64,000 nucleotides of DNA from Ascochyta rabiei (Eukaryota; Ascomycota; Dothideomycetes; Pleosporales; Didymellaceae). Of the stretch, positions 1-12,659 are shown piece after piece. Each line of letters begins with the position of its first letter. Within the stretch, counting starts at the first letter, position 1. The DNA lies in NCBI RefSeq assembly GCF_004011695.2, contig NC_082417.1:992001-1056000 (forward strand), read 5' to 3'. The notes beneath the pieces are model-generated. The model was not told the origin of the DNA and ran no database searches. It worked only from the letters and a program-made list of their open reading frames with translations. The position numbers were made by a program, and so were the translations under genes.

Positions 1-1047
1 AGTCTATATAGTGCCTTATGTAGCTGTAGAACTATACTTAGTTCTAATGCCTATATAGCATCCTTATATAGACATCTCTATTAATAAATTCATAAAATAA
101 AGCATTTATAATATTAAACTGCTTAACTTTTAGTTATACGCTGCTAAAATTGCTATAAGCATTTAAAGAGACCTACTAGCTGGGTTCGCTGCGTAGGTAT
201 CTTTAGAAGTAATGTTTTATTACTAGTTATCTTAGACTACTAGTTATAACTTATATTTAAGTAGGTAGTAGTTCTTATTAAGCTTATACGTGTATACCTA
301 CATATAATAAAGTATCTAGTATCCTACTACCTAAGTCTTTATTAGGGGAACTTTAGACTATAACTTTATATTCTCATAGCTGCTAAGGTGTTCTTACTTA
401 GATTCTTTAAACTATTTGTAAAGCAGGTGGTCCTTTAGGTTTAATTGTGCTATTAGCTCTAGTAGGAGTTAGCTTTAATAAGGCTTAAGCCCCTTTATTA
501 GCATTTATTTTAACCTAGCTATATTAATATTATTACCTTAGTATGTGCCTATGTACCTACCTTATATGCTAGCTATAAATGTAGCTTTCTACAGGATAGT
601 TTATAAAATTCCTTAAGATTACACTCGTGTTAATTCTAACTAATTAGCAGTTAACTAGTGCTACCTACTAACTCCTAATTAGCTGTTACCTCTTACTAAC
701 TAGGATAACAACAACATGTTTATTAACAGCGCAACTAGTAGTAGAGTTAGAGGAGGAGTTAGATATATATATCTAGCTTTCTGTCTATTATTATATCCTA
801 GTTAATCTTCTATAGTATTTAAGTGTGTAATAGTGTTGTCCTTATAGAATAACTAGATTTTAGCCTTATTTCAGGGTAGAGGCAGAAGCTCTACGCTTCT
901 TATCTATGTTACTATCTTTTTATAAGTGCTGTACATAAGGTTGTCTATTAGTTTCTAAGTCTAGCTACTAAAGATAGTATCCTTATTAAAGATTATATCT
1001 CTTATACTAATAACTTTTACTAAAGTTAGAATCTATATCTAATATAT

Positions 1048-1202
1048 TGTTATAGGCTTAGACCTTGTCTAAGCCTTAAGCGAGATAGGGTGGTTACGTG
1101 CCCTACAGACATATTAGAAGGACACGCAACGTGTTACCTCCTTAAGAGATATAATACTATATTAACCCTTATTAGATCCTACTCTAAGGCTAGTCCTTAA
1201 CA
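1048..1202 (+). repeat. 5' LTR of gypsy D
   Basis: 155 bp, TG...CA ends, with TSD TATAT immediately upstream. It differs from the 3' LTR by a handful of transitions (for example GCGAGATAGGGTGG against GCAAGATAGGGCGG), so both LTRs collected point mutations after insertion. Confidence 0.92.
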
Positions 1203-1453
1203 TTTATATCTCTTCTTCTAGAAGAACAGCTAGCACTTATACTATGTTAGCCAGCTTCTAGAATAACCCCTTAAACAAATCTGTCCCCTTAATTCTTTAG
1301 GAATTTATAGCCTAGACATTATAGTTTATAACAAACTTACAGTAAGCCTTATTAGCTGCTAATAAGCGTATAGTATTGCTTAAGCGTAATAACTCTAATA
1401 TACGTGCGTTTGTAGAATCTCTAGCATAAACAGCTAGCGCCTGTACTAGACCT

Positions 1454-2400
1454 GTGTCTACAGTCCTATTATCCTCCTTAGAAGTAACGCTGTACCTGTT
1501 AATGTCTACTCTAGCCCCTAACCTGCCTTACAAAGCGCTGTTTTTAGCGTCTGCTCTAGGCCTACATACCCCTATACAGACGTCTACAGCCTATAGAAAA
1601 CCTCTTCCTATAGGCAAGGCCTTTACTAGAGACAAATCCTTATTTAAAGCCTAGTAGGTTATAATAGCATATAAGCTGTAGGTAGACGTGTTCTTTATTA
1701 GTAGGCTATAGGACATGTTTACCTTTATATAGTCCTAGCTTAGTACGTCTGTACAATAAGATATAGCTCTGTTCTATAAGATTAGAGGTACCTAAGGTGT
1801 GTAGAGCCTAGAGGATTTCCTAGTATACCTAGAATTCTGCTACAGCAACAACTATAGCTAGGAACAGGCCTAGGCAAAGCTAGAAAGCGTCTGTTAAGGT
1901 CCTAACAAGTTGTTCTTAGACTTTTTTATCTAGTTTAAGTAGCTGCTAGTGCAAAGTGGCAGCCTCTACTAGGATAGAGAATAATGCCCATTAAAGCTCT
2001 GCTAGCCCCTAAACGTAAACATCTGTAATATAGTAATAAACTAAGAAGTATATTATATAGATTATAATGCAGCTGTTATAGAGTATAAGTCTATTAATAT
2101 AGACGTTAAGACTATAGCTATAGAAAACTAGCTACGCTACATCCCTACCTAAGCGCTGCCTAAGCGTAATAAGGATAGTAACGTTAAGATAACAGTTATG
2201 TCTGTAGTTTGCACTAGCAGTAGTGCTAAGCGTAGGGGTTGGAAGTAGTCTGCTTCTAACTAGGCTACGTAGGCTCCTAAAAAGGTATTTTAGCAACACT
2301 AGGAGGCTAACCTGTATACCTGTTGCGGTAAAGAGAGATACATTTACTAGGATTACGCTAATATAGTAGTAACTACAGTATAGGCAGTAATAATCTTAGG
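1454..2400 (+). pseudogene. gag remnant of gypsy D
   Basis: Only short open stretches survive, the longest of 66 codons at 1454-1654. Near 2310-2356 the reading TCCGKERYIY-stop-DY matches a retroviral CCHC zinc knuckle (Cx2Cx4Hx4C) in which Cys and His positions have become Tyr, as G-to-A and C-to-T changes would do. The gene would have encoded the capsid/nucleocapsid protein. No function remains. Confidence 0.65.
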
Positions 2401-2535
2401 TAAGGAAGAGGCTAGTTTATATAGGGGAAACTAGCTACTTCTAATATAAGTCTAAGTTAGGAGCGCTGTAGAAGCATATTAGTAGAGGAGACTACTAGCA
2501 TAGGGGCATTATAGGCTACTAGGGGAGCTATTACA

Positions 2536-5500
2536 GACTCTATAGACAAGCCCCTATTCTACATTCTGTTATTTATTAATAGGGCAATTTAGGCTAACGC
2601 GCTAGTAGACTTAGGGTGTAAATACTTTAGTATAGTAAGTAATAACTTTACTGCACGCTTAGGAGGAGACTTTATTAAGGTGCTGCTATAACGCTTAGCG
2701 TAAGTAGTAGGCACTAGTAGGAAGTCTATAATCTCCTATTTAGTCCTATTTAGGTATAACTTAGATAGGTAGCGCTTACAGGCTGTAGCCTACGTAGTGC
2801 CAGGTCTAAGCTAGGATGTTATTTTAGGGAAACCCTAGCTCTAATAAGAGGGTGTAGTGTTAGACGTAAAAAAGGGCATACTAAGGATATAACAGGTAGG
2901 GAACCTTATTATCTGTAAATCCTTATAGTATACAGCAAATATTTATATAGCTCTCCTATTAGTAACTAAGTTTAATAAGACCCTAGCTAATAGGCTCTAG
3001 AAGCACCTGCCTAGGGACTAGTTTGTCTCTACAAGCCTCTACAACATTACTAAAATACTCTTAGTTTAATCCCTAGTAGCGCAAGGGACAGCGGAGGAGG
3101 TAGACCCCCTTCCCCCTAAGTTAGTCTAGTTTCAGAACCTATTTAATAAGAGTAAGGCCTTTAGGCTTCTCCTATATAGGGGCAGGATAGATTACTATAT
3201 ACAGTTACAACGCAACTAGTCTAGAAAGGAGGAGCCTCTACCCTAGGGCCCTCTGTACAACATGCTAAGGGATTAGCTACTTAAGCTATAGAAACAGGTG
3301 TTAGCACTAATAGACAAGGGGTAGATCTACGCCTTCTCTTCCCTAGCAGGGGCCCTAGTCCTACTAGTTAAAAGGCCCTCTAGCAGGTAGCGTATGTGCG
3401 TGGACTATTACGCACTTAATAGCATTACAATTACTAACTAGTACCTACTCTCTCTTATTAAGAAGACCTTGCGTACACTAGAGGGTGCCTACTAGTTCTC
3501 TAAAGTTAATGTCTATTTAGTATTTTACTAGATTTATGTTACAGAAGGGGATAAGCACCTTACTGCGTTCTATACCTGTTTTAGGCTCTTTAAGTAGCTA
3601 GTCTGCCTGTTTAGCCTAGCCAGAGCACTAGTGTCCTTCTAGCGTTACATTAACAGCGCGCTTTAAGAGACATTAGGCAACTATGCTACTATGTACCTAG
3701 ATAATATCCTAGTTTACAGTAGTAGGTCTAGAACAGACTACTTAGGGAAGGTTAGCAGAGTCCTTACGCTCCTACGCAATGCAGGGCTATATTTAGATCC
3801 TAAGAAGTGCGTATTTATAATAAAGGAAGTACACTACCTAGGATATATTATAGAAGCTAGAAAGGACATTTGTCCTAACCCTAAGAAGGTTAAGGCTATC
3901 TATAATTAGGAAGCCCTACAGTCTTTACGCAGGGTCTGCAGTTTCCTAGGGTTTACTAACTTCTACTAGGACTTTATCCTAGCCTTCTCTAATATTGCTG
4001 CCCTACTTAATTAACTTATAGGGAAGGATACCCTGTTTAGGTAGGGGTAGGAGGAGGACGCAGCGTTCTACTGGCTAAAGAACATATTTATAACAGAACT
4101 AGTCCTAGCCTAGTAGGACCCTAAGCAAGAAACACTATTAGAGGTAGACTGCTCTAGTAAGGCGCTAGGCAGCTGCCTTTCTTAATAGTATAGGAAGGTG
4201 CTTTGCCTAGTTATATATTACTCTACTATACTTATAATAGAATAACAGAACTATACTATCTATAATAAGGAGTTAACTGCTATTATATAGTGCCTAGAGG
4301 TCTAGGCAGCTAAATTAGGGTCTGTTACTAGGCTGTTTACTATCCTTACTAACTATAAGAACCTTTAGTACTTTATAACAGCACACAGGTTAATTAAGAG
4401 GCAGTACTAATAGGCGGAAGAGCTATTAAAGTTCTGTTTCTATCTTTTCTTCTACCTAGGGCGCCTAGCAGCGTAACTAGATGCGCTAAGCTACTAGGAA
4501 CAGGACTATAATAGGAAGTTAGGGGGGGTCTATAGGATAATAACCCTAGTTTTAGTATTAGTAATTTGTATACTAGACCCTAGTATACCCCTACTTTTTA
4601 TTAACACGTATATGTAATTACTGTAGGATAAAGGTGTTTAGTAGGATATAGGGTATATAGTGCGCCTATCTACTGTCTATAAGGGAGCCTACTAGTTCCC
4701 TCCTAAGGCTAAGACTACTTAGTAAATTGTAGATTGCACGCTTAGTGCTTATAGTACACTGCTGTAGCGTAGGGTTACATAGGTTCTGTATTAGAAGCTA
4801 CTTATAACTATAATAACCTAAAGGGCATATAAATCTAACCTAAAAGGCTATCTAGGGGCTAACACTATATGCTATATTGTTAGATGTAACTTCTACTAGA
4901 AGGGGATGTTATAGGACGTTTAGTATTATATCTATAACTACTACTATTATAGCGCGCATGTGTTATAGCGCTAACAGCAGGGCTTACTCTAGCTATTGCC
5001 TATTACTAACTGTTTTTAGTCCTAGATTTCTATAGACTTTATAGTTAACCTCTCTTAGGCTAATAAGAATGTACTGCGCTATTTCTTAGTTATTATAGAT
5101 TACCTTTCTAAGTATATGCAGCTTAAGGCGATAACTTCTATAACTACAGAATATTGTGCTAAGGTCTTCTATAATACGTAGTAGTAGTTCTAAGTCTTTC
5201 CTAGCTCTATAATCTTAGACTGCAGCTTAGACTAGCTAGGACATTTTTAGACAACGCTGTGTAGCCTTATAGGGGTAGACTAGCTACTCTCTACAGGCTA
5301 CTACCTCTAGACAGACAGAGGGATAGAGCGTGCTAACTAAGAGGTATAGGCAGTTCTATAGGTTATAGTTAACTTTAAACAGAATAACTAGCCTAACTAT
5401 CTTCTAGCCTGCTAACTAGCACTTAATAATTATAACTCTTTAGTTACTAGGGTTAGTTCTAACCTACTCCTCTATAGGTATAATGTAGACCTCCTGTAGA

Positions 5501-6080
5501 TAACAGTGCTACTAACTGTTAGCTAGAACACACTACAGGGACAGGCGGTCTATTTCCTAGACTACCTCTAGTAAGGCATAGAGCTTACCTAGGCAGCTAT
5601 ATTATAGGTGCAACAACACACCTAGAATGTAACAGACTATAGCTATATGCCTATAGATTGGTACTACGTAGGAGATAAGGTATAGTTTTCCCTCTGCAAC
5701 GTAAAAACTAACAGGCTAAGCTAGAAGCTAGACTAGTTACAAGCTTAGTATACAGTAGTTACAGTTCCTACCCCTCTAATAGTTACTCTAGATTTACTAG
5801 GTAACCTCTACAAGATAGTTTATATAGACCTACTAGAACATATAGCTTCTAACCTATTACTAACACAGCGCCTACAGGAAAGTAGACTAGGCCTGCTAGT
5901 TGTCCTAGAGGAGAACAACCTAACCCTAGCTAAATAGGAGGTAGAGTCTATCCTAAAAGAAAAAAGGGCTTATAGGTAGAACAAGTTACAGGTTCTAGTT
6001 AAATAGAAGGGATACACAAAGCTAACGTAGAAAATACTAGAAGCGTTACAAGACATAAAGGCCTAGAAGGCCTTTATAGT
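2536..6080 (+). pseudogene. pol remnant of gypsy D (PR-RT-RH-IN-chromodomain)
   Basis: The longest open piece (3691-3909, 72 codons) is the core of reverse transcriptase: it starts MYLDNILVYS, where the family has YxDDILVYS, so the second catalytic Asp is Asn. It continues with LDPKKCVF and HYLGYII. Upstream are RMCVDYYALN and FTSL-type blocks broken by stops; downstream are an RNase H core (LLEVDCSSKALG), an integrase core (FLVIIDYLSKYMQLKAI) and a chromodomain-like end. Gene order PR-RT-RH-IN identifies Ty3/gypsy. It is multiply interrupted and cannot be translated as a polyprotein. Confidence 0.85.
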
Positions 6081-6089
6081 AATACACAC

Positions 6090-8055
6090 AGCACGCAAGC
6101 AGTAGATGTAGAGAAGAGAAACTTTTGTTATTTATAATAACCCTTACAGGGTCCTATTAGGAGAGCATAGGGACCTTACAGCAACAGCACACCGTTACCT
6201 TACTTACACACCACCTAGCAACTAGTAGTAAGCCTTAAGACTTAAAAAAGATGTTGTTGTTTATAGATAGGGAACAACAGGCAGTAGTAGCTGTGTCTAG
6301 GGCCTAGTTCTGCGCGTTGCAGCAGCAGTAGTTAACCTTATAGTTGTTATTACTACCCTCTATATCTACCTTAATAGTACTGCTACGTGTTAACTGTAAT
6401 ATTTCCTTAAAGTTATAGTTAGGCGTGCGCAGCTCTATAGGGGAAGGTAAGCAGTAATAGCAGGTAGGCGCGTGCAACTCTATAAGAGAGGAGACGTAGT
6501 AATAGTAAGGGGGCATAGGGGACCTTATAAGGGAGAGAGAGTAGCGCTAGCGTAGGGGCGTAGGCGACTCTATAGGGGAGGAAGAGCAGTAACAGTAGGG
6601 TAGTAAGCAGAGCTAGCGGACGGATAAGCAGCGCTTATTAGGGGAGTTAAAGTAGTAGTAGTAGGATAAGCAGGATGCTAGGGCGTACTCTAGGTAGCAG
6701 TAGGGCGTAGTAAGTAGGTGCTTAACTTAGTTAATAGCGTCCTTTAGATCTAGTTAGCTGCATACCTAATATAGACAGAAAATTCTAATAGTAGTATAGG
6801 CCTAGACTACCTCTATGCAGTTTATGTGCTTAGTCTAGAACTAGAAGGCTAACCCTGTAGTAGCTATAAACTGTTAGAGGTAGGTGTCTAGTTAGTTACA
6901 GCTATAAAACCTAGACAACAGCGTAGTAGGCAGAGCAACCTAGGTACTAGGCTTAGTAGAGGAATAGGTAGTATAAGTAGAGGTTAATTGCTTTGCTAGT
7001 ATAGGGTTAGCTAGAGCTAGGTTAAGTACAGCCTTATACACCTGCTAGTGCTTATAGTAGGCACCTAATAAAAATATTATGTTAGAAAGGATAACCTACA
7101 TTAGTAATAAGGGGTTAACTTACAGTAGAAAACAGGCTAACGCCTCTAGTTAGCTTTGGTACTACCTACACTCTAGGTACTAGGTGTCTTAACATAGGCG
7201 TGACTAGCGTGTACTAACGCCTTAGCTACTATTAGTTAGGAATAAAGGGCTAGAACAGGAACACGTACGTTAATATACTACTTAAAATTACGCTAGGTAT
7301 AGTAGAGCTTAGTATTTATAGTAAAGAGGTTGTTGTTATAAACGTAAACACGCTTACGCTTAGCGCAGGTATAACAGGTCTTACTAGCGCCTAGAACGCA
7401 GTTAGCTGTAGAAGAAATTAGTAAGTAAGTAGACCTATAACAGACGTAGACACTTATAAGAATAACTAGTAAGAATAGTAAGAAGGTAGTAGGGGTAGTA
7501 TAGAACAGCACTAGCAGAGACAGAGACTAAGTTCTTATTATCTAAGTTACCCTTAACTTTATAGTTGCCTATATAATAGTAGTAAGCTTTCTACGTATAT
7601 AGTTAGGCCCTATAACTAGATTAGAAACTATAGATAAGAAATACTACAGGTATGTTATAGGCAGAGGGGAGGGACTGTAGCAGACTACAACTGCCCCCTC
7701 TAGGGGGACTACTAGCTTCTTAACTAGTAGCCTAATAGCTATAACTAGAGGTAATAATAGATATAGTAGGTAGGGTAAGGGCTTGTATAAAAAGTTAGGT
7801 AGGTGTGTAACAGGTAGGTTAGGTAGAAGCGTAGAGTAGTATAGTATCTAACTTAGGCAGGTACGCTAGACAAAATAAAAACAACCTAGGTGCGCGTAGG
7901 GACTACCCTAGGTAAACTACAGACTAGACTAGCAGCTAACCTACTAAGAGGCAGGCCCTTACATAACTACAACTAGCTCTAGGGTTTACCTACTACTAGC
8001 GTCCCTCTAATCTACGTAAAATGTAGGAAAGACCCTATAAAATACATTTAGCTAA
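6090..8055 (-). other. 3' tail of gypsy D with opposite-strand frame remnants and short direct repeats
   Basis: This 2-kb stretch lies between the chromodomain and the 3' LTR and has no pol homology. Two open frames lie on the strand opposite to pol: 6304-6516 (70 codons, with repeats of the kind SPIELRTP / SLIELHAP) and 7293-7511 (72 codons, with a hydrophobic stretch FLLFLLVILISVYVCY and a CYTCAKRKR motif). DNA around 6424-6720 shows imperfect direct repeats with the core CTCTATAGGGGA...AGCAGTAA, at about 6432, 6478 and 6571. An antisense accessory gene is possible; chance frames in RIP DNA cannot be ruled out. Confidence 0.45.
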
Positions 8056-8077
8056 AGAGAGATAGGGAAAGAAGGTA

Positions 8078-8232
8078 TGTTATAGGCTTAGACCTTGTCT
8101 AAGCCTTAAGCAAGATAGGGCGGTTACGTGCCCTACAGACATATTAGAAGGACACGCAACGTGTTACCTCCTTAAGAGATACAATACTATATCAACCCTT
8201 ATTGCATCCTACCCTAAGGCCAGTCCTTAACA
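8078..8232 (+). repeat. 3' LTR of gypsy D with polypurine tract
   Basis: 155 bp, TG...CA ends, followed by TSD TATAT. It is preceded by the purine run AGAGAGATAGGGAAAGAAGG (8056-8075), the expected plus-strand primer. Confidence 0.92.
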
Positions 8233-10860
8233 TATATGTTTAAGGATTAGTATCCTACTAGGTATTCTACCTATGCTCTTAGGTCTAGTTACTAGAGTTG
8301 TAATTTTCCTTAAAGGGTGTTACTTATAAGAGTAAAGGCTTTATATCTATATACTTTTAGATATACCTAGTTTAGTTTCCTACTTTATATATTTAAGCTA
8401 GCTAGTTAAGCTGTATATGTAAAGAACATATTATAGGGTGTTTTCTAGTTATTTAATAACCTTAGTGTTTAGTTGTGTAGGTATACTACTGCCCTTATAA
8501 TCTCTAGCTATATTTCCTATGGTAGGTTTGCGTCTAATCTTATAGTGCGTGCCGTATCTTTTATTACACACCCTAAGCGTTTAGCACCTCTGTTCTGTGC
8601 TTAGGTGTCTAGTATAGAAGGCTTAAGCCTAATTTATTATACAGCGCACTATTGCAATACTTCTAATTTTATTATAGTAATTTTACTATTATACTTAATT
8701 ACCTTAACCTAGATCTTATATTATCTTAACGGGAATTGTATAAGAGTGTCTAGGAAGTAGATAATTATCTTTCTTAGTTATTTATCTTTAAAATAGAAGT
8801 CCTAGAGGAAGCTAGATTGCCTGTTAATAGTAAATAATTAGCTCTTTTCCTTAGTAAAGCTTCCTTCTTTATATAAGTAATAGTTAATTACTATGCATTC
8901 TCCTAGTCCTTTATTGCGTGTTTATAGTGTTTAACTAGTTTACCTCTTAGTCTTAGCCTGTCTGTAAGCATTACATTAGACTATAGTAATACCTCTAACT
9001 TTTACCCCCTAAGATTATTAGATAAGGTGTTTAATTATAGCAGCTCTAGGGTGCCCTATTTACGTATGCTATAGCAGAGCAGTAGCAGTCTTAGGTGTTT
9101 AGCTTTGTATTAATTATATTATAAACGCTGTCTATAGCTGTTTCCTAAGTACCTATTATCTATATTGTTTATCTAAGGATGTAATAGCTGTGTTGTCTAC
9201 TTATCTAAGCTAAGTTAGATCTCCTTTTGTGTCCTACTAGATGCCCTGTTAACATAGTTCTTAGAAAGAGACAAGGTTGTAAAGTATGTCTAGGCACTAT
9301 GTTATTTTATGTAGTTTAAGAGTAGTTAGTTAGCTTATATTTAATAGATAGAGGTAGACAGTGCTATATCCCTATATTTATACCTAGAAGTTTCCTGCCT
9401 ATAGGTAGTTGTTTAATACAGGTAGAGTAAGGTCTTATACCTAGTCCTTAATATTTATAATATGGACTATTAATCCTAAGTTAAGGATAAAGGAGTTCCT
9501 AAGAGGGTAGCTTAGTAGCTCTATATTGTATAATTCTTTAACTAGACTTATATTAATTATTAATATCTTCTATCCCTATAGTTATTCTAGAGGTACCTCT
9601 AGTATTTAGGATGTCTTAATAGCTAGTGTCTTAGTACAAGCTTGTTTTGCAGATCTAACCTAATCTTAAATGTTAGGATTTTGTTCTATCCTAAATTATA
9701 CTATCTTAGCAATTCTATTACATAGGGTAAACTACTCTAGTGCTTTATCTTTATAGACATAGTAGCAATCTTCTAGTCTATAGCGTTGTCTACAAGCAGG
9801 GTATTTTACTGCTCTAGCTGCTACTATATCCCCTCTTAGGGACTGCTTAGATATAGTTATTTAACTAATATTCTGTTTTTAATAAGGTCTTCTCTAACTC
9901 CCCTATATAGTAGGAGTAGATAATACGTCCTTAATAACATAAGAGGCGTCCCTATTAGTATCTAGGGTAGATTTACTACTAGTAGTAAGAGTTAAGTTGT
10001 TCCCTGCAGTAAAGGCGCCTCTTTGCTGTCTCCCCTTAGGGTAGTACTTACTTATATGCTTTTAGAAGCGTTTTGTTATTTCTTTATAAGTTATATCTTA
10101 TTCTTATCTACTATAGTCCTAGAATATTGTTACCTAGGTTAGCGCTATTTTTATTACTAAATCTAAGAAGTCTTAGATAGTTTCTTGTATATTGTAAATT
10201 TTAGTAATACCCTTAGTTTTAGCTTTAGTTATAGCATAATTATACTTAAGGAGCTAGGTATCCTAGCTCCTAGGTTGTCTTATTAGTTTAAGGGCTGCTA
10301 GGTATTAGTGGCGTGCGCGTAATTGTTCTTCTTTAGTATTAATACTAACTATGTATTTAAGGCTAATAAGCTATATTTAAATTAATTTACCTAGTTAGCA
10401 GCAGTTCTTTATAAGATAAGGTAATACTAAGCTTTAGATAAACATTACTACCTTGTCTAGGTTAGTTTGTTCCCTGTAGTAGTCTCTATCCGCTATCTTG
10501 TAGGATTTAAGGCAGCTCTTCTAATAGTTATTTTCTTCCTTCTATACCTTTAGGCTGTTAGCTAATAGTTTAGATAGGATTTCTAGAAGCTAAGGGTTTC
10601 CTTATTTATTATTGCTAAGGGCTAGCCTCCTCTTATAGTTAGTAATGTCTAAGGCGTTAGGTACTTGTAGCTTAGTCCTTAGAGGGATAGTCTAATTTAG
10701 GTCTATCTTCTCCTATACGTCTAGAGAGGCGCAGTCGGTCTGTAGTTAATATAACTAAGGTGTGTAGGTTATGTAATCTATAAGAATTATTATTAAATTA
10801 TGTATTATTAATAGCAACATATTAAAAGGGTATTTTAGTAGTGTTAGTAAGACTCTTAAT

Positions 10861-11022
10861 TGTTAGATAATATACTTAATATGCAAAGATAATAATAAAG
10901 GTAATTAATTAATAATTATCTGTCTTAATGGCTAGTTTTATGTGTGTGTGCTGCTAGCCCCTAAGTTAACCGAGGTTAACCCTAACCCCCCAACTTGGTT
11001 CGGCAAGGTCGGTTATCTGACA
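10861..11022 (-). repeat. 5' LTR of copia C
   Basis: On the minus strand it begins TGTCAGATAACCGACC and ends TTATCTAACA. It is 162 bp, the same length as the LTRs of copia A and B. It keeps the shared TTAGGG-like block and the GGTTAACCTCGGTTAAC-type inverted repeat. Confidence 0.9.
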
Positions 11023-11023
11023 A

Positions 11024-12164
11024 AAGTACTTAGGGGTTTCTAAATTATTGCTAATATAGTAATAGTTACTAATGTTATAGCGCTGTTTATAAGCTAGACA
11101 TATATCTATAGCTTCTGCTATATTCCTTCTTTAGAATTGCTTATACTTATTACTAGACGTATTTATTTTATGCTTTTATTGCCTTTAGTTTAGGGCTGTA
11201 GATAGCGCTCTAATTTGCATACTTAAGCCGTCCCTCTGTGTGTTTAAATTAGATTTACTGCTTACTGCAAAGGCTCTACTATCTGTTATAAAGGCGCTTT
11301 TTATTTTACCTTATATTAGATAGGCTATGCTTATATACTTATAGAAGAGGTTTATAATCTATCTTCTTTCTATTTTACTTTAGTTGTTTCCTACACTAGT
11401 AAATATTGCTATCTGTGCTAGGGCAATGTTTAAGACTACTTTTAGGAAGTTATTTATAACTAGCTTGCTCTATAATACATCCCCTATTTTAAGGGCTACT
11501 ACGTAAGTTAAATCTTAGTTGTATTTGCTAAGCTATAGTTCCTAACTTTGTAGCACTCTTATAGGCTTTAGTGCTTTATAGTACCTTTGTTATACCCTTC
11601 TAATCTTATTATTAGGATCTACTCCTACTACTGCCTAGACATTTGTAATCTAGGTCTGCAGAGTGCTGTATTTGTTAAAGCAGCCTACCTATAGATAAGA
11701 GCTAACTATAGTATTTAAGTGTTTTATTATTATAGCTATATATTTCTATTTATCTTAGTAGTTTTACTTATATATTTTATATAAATTAAAAATTATTTTA
11801 AATTCTTACGCGTTACTATTGTATGCTTCCTTTTCTTCTGCTAAGAGTTCTAAGTATTATATTAGAGTATTAGTTGTTACTATAAAGGTATCAATAGGGT
11901 TAATTAATTCTTATATAGTTGTGTGTGTATTACCCCTTATAGTTTATATTAAGGAGAATAACTAAATACCCCTTAGAGCAGAGGCTAGTTTGTATTCTAG
12001 GACAAATAGAGGTTGTAGTTTAATAGTCTTTGCGCGTAGTTAATTGTTGCCTTCTAGGTCTATAATGTCCTAGATTTTTAGAGCTTTGCATTGCATTTTA
12101 AGTTAGTAATAATAAAGGATCTATTTGCTTAAGTTAGTAGGAATAACCGTCGCGTTCCTCTAGC
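11024..12164 (-). pseudogene. Unidentified decayed coding relic, interrupted by copia C
   Basis: Between the copia C LTR and gypsy A, the minus strand from about 12000 down to 11030 reads as one long frame broken mostly by TAA/TAG, the pattern of a RIPped ORF. Recognisable stretches include VVGVDPNNKIRR and ITDSRAFAVSSKSNLNTQRD. I do not recognise the family. Copia C cuts one end and gypsy A sits just beyond the other. It could be a host gene copy or part of another transposon. Confidence 0.35.
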
Positions 12165-12366
12165 TGTCAGGCGCTGGGCCTAGGGGTACCTCTGCTAGTC
12201 TTGGCGAGCTACTATAGGGCTAGCCAGCCTAGACTATATAATAGTGTTAGAGGTTATCACTAATACTCCAGTAATTAGTCTTGTTACTACACACTACGTA
12301 CCTTAATACACCTGCTATCCTCTTTAACCCTATCCTCCCTTGTAATTACTTTGTACACTCTTTACA
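12165..12366 (+). repeat. 5' LTR of gypsy A
   Basis: 202 bp, TG...CA, preceded by TSD CTAGC. The same sequence recurs at 26179-26380 and inverted at 27783-27984 and 41923-42124. Confidence 0.93.
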
Positions 12367-12659
12367 TTCTAATTACTTTTACATTATAATTAAAGATAGA
12401 CCTAAGCCACTATAAGTCTTAAACCAAATTATCTAGGCTTACTGTCTTTAGAGAGGGACTAAGATAACCTACCTGTAGGAGAGCTGGTAGAGGGTAAGGT
12501 AACACCTCCCTCTGCAGATAAGGAGATACCTTAACAGACACTAAGAGTCTATAGCGCCTTAAGAGGATCTATAGGTCCTCTAGGCAGTATAACTTACCCT
12601 AGAATTTGCATCTATAGGGCAGCTTTAGCTAGAGAAGGCTAGAATAGCCTAGAAGTAGG

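Larger units (their letters stand above)
1048..8232 (+). mobile_element. Gypsy D: Ty3/gypsy chromovirus, full length but decayed
   Basis: A 7185-bp element with two 155-bp LTRs (1048-1202 and 8078-8232) beginning TGTTATAGGC and ending CCTTAACA, flanked by the 5-bp TSD TATAT (1043-1047 and 8233-8237). Domains in order: Gag with a ruined CCHC knuckle (about 2310-2356, Cys and His codons turned to Tyr), aspartic protease (about 2536-2880, ALVDLGC), reverse transcriptase (about 3280-3960), RNase H (about 4120-4560), integrase (about 4730-5760) and a chromodomain-like segment (about 5930-6080, LVK-stop-KGYTKL). The pol order and chromodomain mark a chromovirus. A 2-kb tail with no pol homology follows. 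Stops in all frames exclude activity. It was inserted into copia C. Confidence 0.92.
1..11022 (-). mobile_element. Copia C: Ty1/copia LTR retrotransposon, 5' part, split by gypsy D
   Basis: The reverse strand of 8233-11022 and 1-1047 matches copia A (18843-22425) and copia B (35857-39440) collinearly. It starts with a 162-bp LTR at 10861-11022, runs through the gag and integrase-like part, and leaves the window inside the reverse transcriptase. It is split by gypsy D at the point where both uninterrupted copies read GCATATATTAGATAT-like sequence. Every frame is broken by TAA/TAG. The outer flank after the LTR is AAAGT (11023-11027); the other TSD copy lies beyond the window. It is a dead, RIP-decayed element. 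Confidence 0.9.

Noticed and set aside
3691..3909. Possible intact reverse transcriptase gene
   Set aside because: Only 72 codons are open; the YxDD motif reads YLDN and stops lie on either side.
6424..6720. CRISPR-like array
   Set aside because: Repeats are imperfect, irregularly spaced and inside a retrotransposon tail of a eukaryote.
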